Position numbers and translations under genes: made by a program. From the NCBI GenBank assembly GCA_040365065.1, contig BAABNI010000010.1, forward strand, positions 82,486 through 146,485: 64,000 nucleotides of DNA. The letters run 5' to 3'. The notes under the pieces are model-generated. The model worked only from the letters and a program-made list of their open reading frames with translations. It did not search any database and was not told the DNA's origin. The DNA is from Pelagadaptatus aseana (GTDB lineage: Bacteria > Pseudomonadota > Gammaproteobacteria > Pseudomonadales > Cellvibrionaceae). Of this stretch, positions 26,623-36,069 are shown piece by piece; position 1 is the first letter of the stretch, and each line of letters begins with the position of its first letter.

Positions 26623-27486
26623 ATGTCAGCGCTGGCGTTCTTAATATTGTTTATCGTTCTGGCCATTGGTTCATTGGCCGTGGTCAGCTATATCAATGAA
26701 AAAGAAAAACGGCAGAAGCTGGTGCGGCAAAAGCTCAATCAAGTAAAGCTACGCTCAAATGAACTGGAAGAACTGGTTGTGGCTGTTGATCAACTGGTAG
26801 AAACCCGAGCCATTCCCCGTCTTATCAACGAAGAAATCATTGAAATGCTGGCCAGTGTTAAAGATGGCAACGAGCAGGCCCTTTTTTTACAGGCCAATTA
26901 TCAGACCGCCATCGCCCGACACGATATATTGTCAGACGAAACGAAAGATAAAAATTACGACCGAATGATGGAGAGTGACAAGCAGATTGCTCAATCACAA
27001 AGATACCTGCAGGAGGCCGCCCGCATCATCCGCAAACAACAGGGCACCGGCAAAATATCCCTCGAGGAAATGAACGCGTTTATTGAAGAGCTGGCTTGGT
27101 CAAATCTCACCATTGAGGCCATCACCTACATTGGCCAAGGACACAAAGCCATCAACCGCAACGACGTTTTGAGTGCCCATGCCTTCTACAAGAAGGCACA
27201 ACAGGTTTTGGCAAACTCCGCTCACAGCAACCCACAAAGGCATAAGATCATCAAGGAATTGTCAGAGATGATGTCCGGTCGTCGTAAAATTGTGTCTGTG
27301 GAATTAATGCCGGAAACCCAATACAACCCTGGCGGAGATGGCACCACCTCATTTCACATAGACAACAAACTGGACGATGAAGAGCCTCATAGCGAGGCAG
27401 AAGAAGTACTGCCTGAAACGCAACCGGCTGATCAGAGCGAGAGCCGCGATGATTCGGCTCCCACTACCGATAACAGCGCTACCTAA
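26623..27486 (+). CDS. Unknown membrane-anchored coiled-coil protein
   Basis: This 287-residue protein has one N-terminal membrane helix (LAFLILFIVLAIGSLAVVSYI, residues 4-24). A long charged helical region follows, probably coiled coil, covering about 28-160 and including KRQKLVRQKLNQVKLRSNEL. A TPR-like pair of helices is near 185-205 (GHKAINRNDVLSAHAFYKKA). The tail is acidic and disordered. No Shine-Dalgarno is visible before the ATG, but a later start would delete the helix. I do not recognise a functional family. Its stop codon overlaps that of the convergent gene at 27483 (shared CTAA). Confidence 0.8.
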   Translation: MSALAFLILFIVLAIGSLAVVSYINEKEKRQKLVRQKLNQVKLRSNELEELVVAVDQLVETRAIPRLINEEIIEMLASVKDGNEQALFLQANYQTAIARHDILSDETKDKNYDRMMESDKQIAQSQRYLQEAARIIRKQQGTGKISLEEMNAFIEELAWSNLTIEAITYIGQGHKAINRNDVLSAHAFYKKAQQVLANSAHSNPQRHKIIKELSEMMSGRRKIVSVELMPETQYNPGGDGTTSFHIDNKLDDEEPHSEAEEVLPETQPADQSESRDDSAPTTDNSAT

Positions 27487-28004
27487 ATCCCATTTCTACC
27501 AGAAGCACAAGAAATACTGGCCGCAGTTTGCTCCAGCCAGTCTGCAATAGCCTCCACATCATTCTCGCTGCCGAGTTCATTCCAAAAGCAGCACAACCCT
27601 TGTGGACCACTACAAAGCGCGTAAACATTGCCTGGCAGGCAATTAACCCCCTGCTCAAGCTCAGTGACAAACCCTTCCGGCATATGTGAGGGCGATTGTA
27701 GCCAATCCCAATCACCAAAAACGTGCAAATCATGGACGAATGATTTCTTGATCAACACCCAGACATTGCGAATATCATCCTGTTCATGCCAGGGTAAACA
27801 GTAGGTTACTGCCTGTTTACGCGATCCACTGTTGTGATCACTGCCTTTGGGAATCGGTTGATAATGTACCCGCAATCCCCTTTTCAGCGCCGCGTTTCGC
27901 AGACGGGTTTCACGCCGTTGCGCCGGAGTCGGCTGCATTAACATGATCGGGCCAAGTATAAGGGCCAATGCAGCAAGGCAAATAATGATTGGGAGCCAAC
28001 CCAC
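27483..28004 (-). CDS. Unknown single-pass membrane protein
   Basis: This 173-residue protein has an N-terminal hydrophobic helix (LPIIICLAALALILGPIMLM, about 4-23), then the basic stretch PTPAQRRETRLRNAALKRGL. A soluble domain with conserved-looking tryptophans follows (YCLPWHEQDD, VFGDWDWLQSP, NELGSENDVEAIADWLEQTA). I cannot assign a function. AAGGAG lies upstream of the ATG. It converges on and overlaps the stop of the coiled-coil gene. Confidence 0.78.
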   Translation of the reverse strand: MGWLPIIICLAALALILGPIMLMQPTPAQRRETRLRNAALKRGLRVHYQPIPKGSDHNSGSRKQAVTYCLPWHEQDDIRNVWVLIKKSFVHDLHVFGDWDWLQSPSHMPEGFVTELEQGVNCLPGNVYALCSGPQGLCCFWNELGSENDVEAIADWLEQTAASISCASGRNGI

Positions 28005-28037
28005 CGAACACTCCTTGATAAAAAATAAAAAAGTTGA

Positions 28038-28059
28038 AGGAGCTATGGAATAAGCTCCT
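28038..28059 (-). other. Hairpin upstream of the membrane-protein gene
   Basis: AGGAGCT (28038-28044) and AGCTCCT (28053-28059) form a 7-bp stem. On the minus strand an interrupted T tract follows after five bases. It could be a weak terminator or a leader hairpin in the divergent region before uspA. Confidence 0.35.
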
Positions 28060-28139
28060 CCGTTTGATATAAATCTAACGCCACAGCAATCAGTATTCTA
28101 TGATGAATACCAAAGGAAGATCGCCTAGAGGAAAAATCA

Positions 28140-28580
28140 ATGAACCATTATACCCACATATTGGTCGGCCTTGACCTGACGGATGATTCCGAAGAAGTTT
28201 TGGAAAGGGCTACGGCACTGACTAAAGATTGCAATGCCAAACTGACACTGGCACACATCATTGAGCCCCTGACCTTTGCCTATGGTGGTGATATACCTGT
28301 GGATCTCACCGAGATTCAGATGCAACTGGAAATACAGGCCAAAGAAACCCTGTCTTCAATTGCCAAAGTACTCGCGGCAGAAGTGGCAGGCCAGCACGTC
28401 ATCATTGGCCAGCCAGTGGATGAAATGCACCAACTGGCCGAACAAATTGGCGCTGATCTGATTATTGTGGGCAGCCATGGGCGCAAAGGTCTGGCGCTGC
28501 TACTGGGTTCCACCGCAAATGGCGTGATTCATGGCGCCAAGTGCGATGTACTTGCCGTCCGGGTCGCATTGAAATCCTGA
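28140..28580 (+). CDS. Universal stress protein, UspA family
   Basis: This 146-residue single Usp domain has an N-terminal strand YTHILVGLDLTDDSEEVLERA. The ATP-binding loop is GSHGRKGLALLLGST, which matches the G-2x-G-9x-G(S/T) pattern of ATP-binding family members. Such proteins aid survival of starvation and other stresses. The precise role cannot be told. It is convergent with the ABC-F gene, with 20 nt between stops. Confidence 0.93.
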   Translation: MNHYTHILVGLDLTDDSEEVLERATALTKDCNAKLTLAHIIEPLTFAYGGDIPVDLTEIQMQLEIQAKETLSSIAKVLAAEVAGQHVIIGQPVDEMHQLAEQIGADLIIVGSHGRKGLALLLGSTANGVIHGAKCDVLAVRVALKS

Positions 28581-28600
28581 CATTCAAGCAACCCAGCGGA

Positions 28601-30493
28601 CTAACTGTCTAACTCATCCCAGCGGCTGTATTTCTGCTCCAGCAGAGTTTGCATCTCGCCCAGCTGTTTCAGAACCTCAGCGACCTGCTGATGATCACCG
28701 TTATAGAACCCCGGGGCAGCAGTCTGCTGTTCCAGGGTTTCAATTTCCCCTTCAAGCACTTCAATTTCACCGGGCAGAGCATCCAGCTCTCTTTGCAGTT
28801 TATAACTGAGCTTCTTAGCCGGAGCCTGAGCTGGCCGCGTATCGGCGATTTCGGCCTTGGCTGGTTGGGGGGTTACCTCAGGCAAAGATGGCTGCGCCCG
28901 AGACTCAAGCCACTGCCCTCCCTGCCGAATCCAGTCTGCATAGCCACCTACGTACTCTTTTACTACCCCTTCGCCCTCAAAGGCCAGAGTACTGGTAACC
29001 ACATTGTCGAGAAACGAACGATCGTGACTTACCAGCAGAATGGTACCGGTATAATTGGCGAGAACATCCTCCAACAACTCCAGAGTTTCTACATCGAGAT
29101 CGTTGGTCGGCTCATCCAACACCAGCAGATTACTGTCTTTACTGAATAACTTGGCCAGCAGTACCCGATTGCGCTCACCGCCAGACAGTGCCTTAAGCGG
29201 TGTTCTCGCTCTGGCCCCGGTAAACAGAAAATCACTCAGGTAACTGATGATGTGTCGGGTCTTACCGTTGACCTCAATACTATCTCGGCCCTCCGCAACG
29301 TTCTCAACCGCATTCTTATCCAGATCAAGTTGCTCTCGCAGTTGATCAAAATAGGCAATATTGAGACTGGTTCCGGTGCGTACCGTCCCAGACTGTGGCT
29401 GCAGCTGACCAAGAATGATTTTCAGCAGGGTACTCTTTCCGGCGCCATTGGGGCCGATCAACCCAATGCGGTCCCCTCGCAGGATGGTGGTAGTGAGGTC
29501 TGCAATAACCGGTCGGCCTTCCCAGGCATGGGACACACCCACCAATTCTGCCACCAACTTGCCGGACAGGCCCGAGCTGCCAGCTTCCAGCTTGACCTTG
29601 CCCACTCGCTCGCGACGCTCAGAACGCTCAACCCGCATGGCCTTTAAAGCCCTGACCCGGCCCTCGTTGCGGGTTCTTCTCGCCTTGATGCCCTGTCTGA
29701 TCCATTTTTCCTCTTCGGCCAGACGCTTATCGAACAGAGCATTATGGCGTTCTTCTTCTGCCAGTTGCTGCTCACGAAATTCAAGAAAACTGCGGTAATC
29801 ACCGTGCCATTGACGAATGGAGCCCCTGTCGAGCTCAACAATATCCGTTGCCAGATTTTGCAACAGTTGACGATCATGAGTAATAAATACCACGGCACCG
29901 TTAAAGGCTAAAACCTGCTCTTCAAGCCACTCAATGGCCTGAATATCGAGATGGTTGGTTGGCTCATCAAGTAACAATACATCGGGCTCAGATACCAGGG
30001 CCCGAGCCAGAGCCACACGACGACGCCAACCACCTGAGAGCTCAGCGAGCGTTTTCTCTGCTGGCAGATCAAGGCGAGTCAAAATGGCTTCAACCCGTTG
30101 TTGCAACATCCAGCCATCACAGGCTTCGATCTGCTGCTGAACCCGAGCCAACTTGTCCATATCCTGTTGTTCTGAATGAATCAGGCTGTGGTACTGCATT
30201 AACAGCCTGCCAACATCCTTTAGGCCGGAAGCCACAGCATCGTAAACCGACACCTGATCCGGGTCGGGAAGATCCTGCTCAAGGCGAGCAATCTTCAAGG
30301 TTGGCTGGGTCCAAAGGGAGCCATCATCAAGCTGAACCAGGCCATCAATTACTTTCATCAGGGAAGATTTGCCAGCACCGTTGCGACCAATCAAACAAAC
30401 TCTCTGCCCCTTGTCGACGGACAAGTCCACCTCATCAAGCAAGATCTGAGTACCATAATGCAAACAGGCTTGTTTTAACTCTAAAAGCGCCAT
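28601..30493 (-). CDS. uup: ABC-F ATPase, Uup-like
   Basis: This soluble protein of 630 residues has two ABC domains and no membrane segments. Walker A motifs are GRNGAGKSSL and GPNGAGKSTL. Signatures are LSGGWRRRVALARAL and LSGGERNRVLLAKLF, each followed by LLDEPTNHLDI or VLDEPTNDLDV. The linker between the domains is basic and helical. A C-terminal coiled-coil extension (about 560-630) is typical of Uup. ABC-F proteins act on ribosomes or branched DNA, and Uup in E. coli affects transposon excision and ribosome assembly. It occupies the same place as Pseudomonas PA3019, before slt. Confidence 0.92.
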   Translation of the reverse strand: MALLELKQACLHYGTQILLDEVDLSVDKGQRVCLIGRNGAGKSSLMKVIDGLVQLDDGSLWTQPTLKIARLEQDLPDPDQVSVYDAVASGLKDVGRLLMQYHSLIHSEQQDMDKLARVQQQIEACDGWMLQQRVEAILTRLDLPAEKTLAELSGGWRRRVALARALVSEPDVLLLDEPTNHLDIQAIEWLEEQVLAFNGAVVFITHDRQLLQNLATDIVELDRGSIRQWHGDYRSFLEFREQQLAEEERHNALFDKRLAEEEKWIRQGIKARRTRNEGRVRALKAMRVERSERRERVGKVKLEAGSSGLSGKLVAELVGVSHAWEGRPVIADLTTTILRGDRIGLIGPNGAGKSTLLKIILGQLQPQSGTVRTGTSLNIAYFDQLREQLDLDKNAVENVAEGRDSIEVNGKTRHIISYLSDFLFTGARARTPLKALSGGERNRVLLAKLFSKDSNLLVLDEPTNDLDVETLELLEDVLANYTGTILLVSHDRSFLDNVVTSTLAFEGEGVVKEYVGGYADWIRQGGQWLESRAQPSLPEVTPQPAKAEIADTRPAQAPAKKLSYKLQRELDALPGEIEVLEGEIETLEQQTAAPGFYNGDHQQVAEVLKQLGEMQTLLEQKYSRWDELDS

Positions 30494-30673
30494 TGAGCTG
30501 TCCCCATGAAAAAACAGCGTTATTCTACTAGATTGCCACCAATGACTATAGGAATTGCTTTACAATATCCGCATAAAACATTGAAAAATCATGAAAAACA
30601 CTGGTGACAATAACACAATCGACTATGCTTTCATTAGTCGTACCGTTTTATTGATAGTGTGAATTGGGGAATC

Positions 30674-32680
30674 ATGATCAATAAACTCATATTCAGGCAA
30701 ATAACGCTGACTATCAGCTTATTAAATACTTGGCGACGCCGGCTTTACCCCGTCCTGTTTGCCGCTCTGCCCGTGACGGGCTTGGCTGATAGCGCCAAAC
30801 CAGCGGAAACTTTTGCCCAACCAATGCTGCAACAGCAGCGCGAGCACTACCTTGCTGCCCGTGATGCGCTGCAAAAGAGGCACTTTAAAAGCTATCAAAA
30901 ACACCGCCAGCAGCTGCTTGATTACCCTCTGACACCGTACCTCGACTACGCGGAATTACAAAGGCGCCTCCACCGTCTTCCCCATCAGGAGGTAGACCAG
31001 TTTTTAACCAAGAACAGAGACACCCTGCTTGGCAATCGTCTGCAGAGACAGTGGCTGACTGTGCTGGCCAGTCAGAAACGCTGGCAGGACTATCGAAGCT
31101 ATTATGTTACCTCCGCCAACTCAACCGAACTGCGCTGCCATGCACTTGAAGCCAGAGCCAGAACCGGGGATAAAACCGCGTTATCTGAAGTAACTGAACT
31201 GTGGAATGTGGGCCGCTCGCAACCGGACGAATGCGATAACGTCTTCAAGCTGTGGCTCAACAGCGAACATTTCAATCAGGATATTGCCTGGCAACGCTTT
31301 GACAAAGCGATGGCCGCTGGCAAAGTCCAACTGGCTCAGTATGTCGCCAAACGCTTCGATGCCACCAACCAAAACTACGCCAAACTGTATATCGAAGTAC
31401 ATCACTACCCTTCCCGATTGCACAAACAACAACGCTTTCTGGAGCAATCGGCCAAGATGCAAAGCGTTATCCTTCACGGAATCAAGCGTTATGCCAGACG
31501 CGACAGCCCCAATGCTTTACGCCAGTGGAAACGTTACGACGCCCAGCAGCTGTTTGAAGATCAACAGCGATTCGAGTTGCAGCAATATCTGGCTTCTCGA
31601 CTGGTGCGACAGGGTCATCAGGACAAAGCCGAGGACTTGCTGGCAGGTATGTCGGATATCACCAGCGATCGCCTGATCGAAGGCCTGCTGCGCGAATTCC
31701 TTAAAGAAAAGGACTGGGTCAAAACCCTGTCTTATATTGACAAACTGCCAGCTGAAAGCCAGCAACAGGAACGCTGGCAATACTGGCAGGCCCGAGCCCT
31801 TGAACAACTGGGTCAGACCAAACAAGAAGTCACACCCAAACAGCTCTACACAAAATTGGCCTTGCAGCGCGGCTACTACGGCTTTCTTGCCGCCGACCGT
31901 CTGGGACGACAGTACCACCTGGGGGATGTCCCGGCCTTAATGGATAAATCCAGAGTTGCAGCCATTGCCAACCGCGGCGCGAGCCTGCGAGCCAGAGAAC
32001 TATTGGCTGTTGGTGATGAGCTCAATGCAAGACGCGAATGGCTGCATATGACCCAACAACTGTCCACCGAAGAGCATGTGGCAGCCGCCAAATTGGCACA
32101 CCAGTGGGGGTGGCATCACAACACCATTATTTCTCTGGCGAGCGCCAAATACTGGGATGACTTACAGATGCGCTTCCCCCTGGCCTATAACAAACAGGTT
32201 CAGCAATCGGCCAGACAGTTGAATGTATCGCCACTGTTGCTGTTTGCCATTGCTCGCCAGGAAAGCGCATTCGCCGCAGATGCCCGCTCTCCAGCCGGAG
32301 CCATGGGACTGATGCAGTTATTACCCAGCACGGCCAAAATGACCGCCAAACGAGCGGGCATCCGCTACCGCAAGTTTGATCTACTGACGCCAGAAAAAAA
32401 CATCGTACTCGGCAGCCACTACATCAACAGCCTGCTGCAACAATTTAAGGGCAATCGCATTTTAGCGGCCGCGGCCTATAACGCAGGGCCCCACAGAGTA
32501 AAACAATGGTTAAAAGCCAGCGCCGAACAACTGCCTTATGACATCTGGATCGAGGCCATACCCTACCGGGAGACCCGGCGCTATGTACAAAACATACTGG
32601 CCTATTCAGTCATCTACGGCTATCGCATGGGCACAACCCCCAGCTTGTTGAGCCCCACGGAAGCCAATCAGCCACTATAA
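30674..32680 (+). CDS. slt: Soluble lytic murein transglycosylase
   Basis: This periplasmic enzyme (668 residues) cleaves peptidoglycan to give 1,6-anhydromuropeptides. A signal segment (LYPVLFAALPVTGLADS) is followed by a long helical superhelix domain and a C-terminal SLT domain. The catalytic Glu530 is in AIARQESAFAADARSPAGAM, followed by GLMQLLPSTAK and AAYNAGPHRVKQW. The ATG at 30674 is chosen over a GTG 15 nt upstream because GGGGA lies just before the ATG, although only 3 nt away. It is divergent from uup. Confidence 0.95.
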   Translation: MINKLIFRQITLTISLLNTWRRRLYPVLFAALPVTGLADSAKPAETFAQPMLQQQREHYLAARDALQKRHFKSYQKHRQQLLDYPLTPYLDYAELQRRLHRLPHQEVDQFLTKNRDTLLGNRLQRQWLTVLASQKRWQDYRSYYVTSANSTELRCHALEARARTGDKTALSEVTELWNVGRSQPDECDNVFKLWLNSEHFNQDIAWQRFDKAMAAGKVQLAQYVAKRFDATNQNYAKLYIEVHHYPSRLHKQQRFLEQSAKMQSVILHGIKRYARRDSPNALRQWKRYDAQQLFEDQQRFELQQYLASRLVRQGHQDKAEDLLAGMSDITSDRLIEGLLREFLKEKDWVKTLSYIDKLPAESQQQERWQYWQARALEQLGQTKQEVTPKQLYTKLALQRGYYGFLAADRLGRQYHLGDVPALMDKSRVAAIANRGASLRARELLAVGDELNARREWLHMTQQLSTEEHVAAAKLAHQWGWHHNTIISLASAKYWDDLQMRFPLAYNKQVQQSARQLNVSPLLLFAIARQESAFAADARSPAGAMGLMQLLPSTAKMTAKRAGIRYRKFDLLTPEKNIVLGSHYINSLLQQFKGNRILAAAAYNAGPHRVKQWLKASAEQLPYDIWIEAIPYRETRRYVQNILAYSVIYGYRMGTTPSLLSPTEANQPL

Positions 32681-32770
32681 TGAACAAACTACCAACGCCA
32701 GCGCCTCTTGCTGAAGGGCAATTACGGCAAAATCAAAACAGGCGTGCCAATCAAGTCAATAGGAGCTTTT

Positions 32771-33355
32771 GTGCCAACGGATAACTTGCCTGCCAATAAC
32801 AGTACCGACAGAGAAGACTGGAGCCATGTGCAGGAAACCATCACCATGCTGTATCTGGCCGTCTGCCAGATCAAAAGCTCTCTCACGGAAAGTAACCGCT
32901 CCATGGACCAGCTGACCAGTTCGTTTACTGAGTTGGCATCTCACTCCAGCGAAGTCAGTAATCGGGCTCAAAATCTGGACAACCCCGCGCAATGGCAGGA
33001 TTTCAAGAATGAAATTTCCAATACCGCGGCGGAAATGCAAACCAAAATCAGCGAAGCCATTACCGCCTTCCAGTTCTATGACCGCATCAGCCAGCGGCTG
33101 GACCATGTCGCCCTGAGCCTTGAGCAAACCACTGATTTAATGTCGCACCCGGAAAAAATTCAGGAACCGGAAGCCTGGAGAGGCATTCAGGAAGAGGTAA
33201 AGAGCAGCTATTCCATGGAAGCCGAGCGCATTATGTTCGAGCACATAATGCGCGGCGCCTCAGTGAAAGAAGCTCTAGAAATATACAATCATCACTTTGA
33301 AGAGAGCGATTCTCTTGTTCTTGATGATACAGACGATGAAATCGAATTATTCTAA
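32771..33355 (+). CDS. CheZ-like small helical protein, possible response-regulator phosphatase
   Basis: This 194-residue, nearly all-helical soluble protein starts at the GTG at 32771, which has AGGAG at the ideal spacing of 5 nt. A TTG 63 nt upstream lacks a site. A central helical hairpin carries AFQFYDRISQRLDHV. Asp104 and Gln108 have the same i/i+4 spacing as the catalytic Asp143 and Gln147 (DLTGQ) of E. coli CheZ, which dephosphorylates CheY. Overall similarity to CheZ is otherwise low and the acidic tail (DDTDDEIELF) is a loose match to CheZ's CheY-binding end. It converges on cheV, which carries a receiver domain. The function is inferred, not shown. Confidence 0.7.
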   Translation: MPTDNLPANNSTDREDWSHVQETITMLYLAVCQIKSSLTESNRSMDQLTSSFTELASHSSEVSNRAQNLDNPAQWQDFKNEISNTAAEMQTKISEAITAFQFYDRISQRLDHVALSLEQTTDLMSHPEKIQEPEAWRGIQEEVKSSYSMEAERIMFEHIMRGASVKEALEIYNHHFEESDSLVLDDTDDEIELF

Positions 33356-33376
33356 ATGATTTAAACCAAGCGAAAA

Positions 33377-34324
33377 CTAGGATTTTTCCGCCTCGACCAC
33401 CTCGCGCAGATAACTCTGTACTTTTGACGCAAGCTCATCGGGCTGAAACTTGGACAGGAATCCATCACACCCAACCTTTTTAACCATAGCCTCGTTAAAA
33501 TTACCCGACAGAGACGTATGCAGCAAAATATGGAGGTCCTTAAGATTGGGGTCCTGGCGTATTTCATGAGTCAGGCGATAGCCATCCATCTCTGGCATTT
33601 CAGCATCGGTAATAACCATAAACAGTTCTTTGTAGACATCAACACCATCGGCAACCAAGCCTTTGAGGTAATTCAATCCCTTTAAACCATCCTGCTGATA
33701 CACCAGTTCAATGCCAATATTAGCCAATGCCGACTTAACCTGAGACATGGCCGTATTGGAATCATCCACCAACAAAACTTTTAACTGCCGCCGCTGCGCC
33801 TCTTCTACCAGCTCGCGATCCAGAATATCCTCTGAAATCGATGTCTCGTAGGGCACAATATCAGCAAGTACCCGCTCAACATCAAGAATCTCAACGATCT
33901 GTTCATCCAGCTGGGTGATCGCTGTCAGGAAATGACTGCGCCCAGTTCCTTTCGGCGGCGGTAAAATAAGATCCCAATTGAGATTAACAATCCGATCGAC
34001 TGGACCCACCAGAAAAGCCTGCACACTGCGGTTGTACTCAGTAACAATCAAATTACTGTTTTCACGGTCTCTCAACGGCGGCCCACCAATTGCGGCACTT
34101 AAATCGATAACTGAAATGGTTTGGCCACGAAGATGCGTCACCCCACAAATAACCGGGTGACTGTGAGGCAAAGCGGTAAGATTAGGTACCTGAACCACTT
34201 CCTGAATTTTAAAGACGTTCAGAGCGAACATCTGCCGTCCCGCCAGCTTGAACATTAACAACTCCAACCGGTTTTCACCGACAAGCTGTGTTCGCTGATC
34301 AACGGAATCAAGAAGTTTGGACAT
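33377..34324 (-). CDS. cheV: Chemotaxis coupling/response-regulator protein CheV
   Basis: This 315-residue cytoplasmic protein has an N-terminal CheW domain (about 15-160: LMFKLAGRQMFALNVFKIQE, VTHLRGQTISVIDL). A C-terminal receiver domain follows (about 181-310: VLLVDDSNTAMSQ). The phospho-acceptor is Asp240 in MVITDAEMPEMDGYRL, and the conserved threonine and lysine are in LHTSLS and DGFLSKFQPDEL. It couples chemoreceptors to CheA and may act as a phosphate sink. The ATG at 34324 has GGGAG 5 nt upstream. A longer frame by four residues lacks a good start. No other che genes are in the window. Confidence 0.95.
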   Translation of the reverse strand: MSKLLDSVDQRTQLVGENRLELLMFKLAGRQMFALNVFKIQEVVQVPNLTALPHSHPVICGVTHLRGQTISVIDLSAAIGGPPLRDRENSNLIVTEYNRSVQAFLVGPVDRIVNLNWDLILPPPKGTGRSHFLTAITQLDEQIVEILDVERVLADIVPYETSISEDILDRELVEEAQRRQLKVLLVDDSNTAMSQVKSALANIGIELVYQQDGLKGLNYLKGLVADGVDVYKELFMVITDAEMPEMDGYRLTHEIRQDPNLKDLHILLHTSLSGNFNEAMVKKVGCDGFLSKFQPDELASKVQSYLREVVEAEKS

Positions 34325-34418
34325 TGGTTCTCCCACCTTTTAAGGTCAACTTCGGACTTTTCTTAATTGTAGCTAAAATACAAAGACTTACTGGCATATC
34401 ATCGGCCTGAACCACAAA

Positions 34419-34655
34419 TCATTTAGACAAATACCATTCTAATTTTTCAGCATCAAAAGGCCAGCCCAGATCTTCGGCAAGATCTTCACGAGAGACCACA
34501 GGAATACGCACACCATAGCGCTCAACCAAGCCCTCATCATCGGCTATATCTACTTCTTTCAAACGATAAGGGTATTGCTGCAAAACCGGCCAGATAACAT
34601 CCTTGGCCCGATCACACAGATGACAGCCCAGTGTGGTGTAGAGAATCAGGTCCAT
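34419..34655 (-). CDS. Glutaredoxin-like protein (DUF836 type)
   Basis: This short thioredoxin-fold protein (78 residues) has the redox motif Cys11-His-Leu-Cys14 (YTTLGCHLCDRAKD) and the cis-proline segment RIPVVSRED. It probably exchanges electrons with cellular thiols, but its partner is unknown. The ATG at 34655 has GGAG 6 nt upstream. An in-frame start 12 nt earlier is less well placed. Confidence 0.88.
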   Translation of the reverse strand: MDLILYTTLGCHLCDRAKDVIWPVLQQYPYRLKEVDIADDEGLVERYGVRIPVVSREDLAEDLGWPFDAEKLEWYLSK

Positions 34656-34704
34656 AGGACGCTCCATCAAAAGACAGGCATCCTAAACAGGCCCCGGGTT
34701 AATT

Positions 34705-35976
34705 TCAACGTGCCTCATTAATGCCGGGCAATGTTTCCATCAATTGCTGCAAAAAGTCAGGGAAACGCCCCTGTTGCGCCTTAGCCGAATCAATCTGTTC
34801 GGCAATTGACGTTATCAACTGCTGCGGGTACTGAAACGCACGGGCTGTTTCTGTCGCCTCCAACAATCCCCTGACCATCCCCCCAAGCGGAGCAAGGCGC
34901 TCGGACAAGCCCCCTCGGGAATCCGCCACATTCTGATAGGCCACGGCACTGCGCTGAACGGTGGTTTGGCTCAGATTTAATGCAAACCCGCTGATTTCAC
35001 TGCTGTCATATCCCAGAGATAAGGCCTGATTAAAGGCATCTTCCAAATCCCCGGTAAAAAAGGTGTCTGCCAGATCGTTTACCTGAGAAAGCAAATCCGT
35101 CAATGCTGCCATTTCACCTTTATCGAGATTTCCGTCAATCTCAAAGGAAAAATTGTATTCCTGATACTGGCTGGCACCATAGAAAGCACCCTGCCCTTGA
35201 GCCCCAGAATATTTAAAGCCTTCTTGCAGCATGGCCTGCAAACCACTGGTAGTAATGGTGACCTTATCACCATCAAGTGTTGTCACCGTAAACTCAAGAG
35301 AGTTGCTCTGGGCAACCGATTGTTGCGCATAATAACTCTCTGCAATCGACCTCGGAGCCTCACCCAAGGGGCGCGAAACCTGAGAATTATCCTGTAAACC
35401 AGAACTCGATTTGCTCGCCGGTATTGCAGCTTCACCACCCAAATATTGGGCCTTCAGATCTTCAACTCCGGCCAATACCTTTTCGTAGGTCTCCTGAATA
35501 TCGGATTCGACGCTCTGACTCAGCAGCCCGGCGCCCTCGATTTCGTCGCGAGCCTGCTCAAAACCTTTCAGAAAACCGGATAAGCCCGCCTCAATCCGGC
35601 TCTCGAGTGCTTCCTCAGAAGCCCCGTCAGCAACATCTCTGGCCAACTGATTACCAATAAAATCCAGAATATTCCCCGCCGCCACATCGGCACCCGATGA
35701 TTGGGCCACAGGAGCCAAGCCATTAGCGGAATAGGTATAGAAAGTTTCGCGTGATTCATACGCGCTAACATAAACGGTCGATGGCGGTTTTTGCTCGCGC
35801 CGGTCAAGTACCGGAACTTCAGCCGCTGCTGTTGCAGCCTTGTCAGACGCCCGATCAACCGATCGCGCATGACTGGAAACTTCACTGTCCTGCAAGTCTT
35901 TGGTCTGTCGCGACTGGGGCGCCAAATCGATTATCGGATTTTGGGACGGCGCGGCTGCGCCAACTACTGTAGACAT
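34705..35976 (-). CDS. DUF5610-like protein of unknown function
   Basis: This 423-residue protein has no signal or membrane segment. The first 90 residues are low-complexity and polar (DLAPQSRQTKDLQDSEVSSH). A middle region is acidic and helical. The C-terminal third has a pattern I associate with DUF5610 proteins: VTTLDGDKVTITTSGL, YNFSFEIDGNLDKGE, DTFFTGDLEDAFNQALSLGY and FALNLSQTTVQRS. Similar proteins in Pseudomonas-like genomes are uncharacterised. The layout resembles flagellar hook-length or secreted surface proteins only loosely. The ATG at 35976 has GGAGAGG upstream. The FHA gene lies upstream in the same direction, with a 93-nt gap. Confidence 0.72.
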   Translation of the reverse strand: MSTVVGAAAPSQNPIIDLAPQSRQTKDLQDSEVSSHARSVDRASDKAATAAAEVPVLDRREQKPPSTVYVSAYESRETFYTYSANGLAPVAQSSGADVAAGNILDFIGNQLARDVADGASEEALESRIEAGLSGFLKGFEQARDEIEGAGLLSQSVESDIQETYEKVLAGVEDLKAQYLGGEAAIPASKSSSGLQDNSQVSRPLGEAPRSIAESYYAQQSVAQSNSLEFTVTTLDGDKVTITTSGLQAMLQEGFKYSGAQGQGAFYGASQYQEYNFSFEIDGNLDKGEMAALTDLLSQVNDLADTFFTGDLEDAFNQALSLGYDSSEISGFALNLSQTTVQRSAVAYQNVADSRGGLSERLAPLGGMVRGLLEATETARAFQYPQQLITSIAEQIDSAKAQQGRFPDFLQQLMETLPGINEAR

Positions 35977-36069
35977 GATACCTCTCCCCTTGGGGCCATA
36001 CAGAGGTATCGACAGAAACAGAAAAATCTATAAGATCAAAAAGTTATAAGAAGCTTGTCATCAGCTGAC

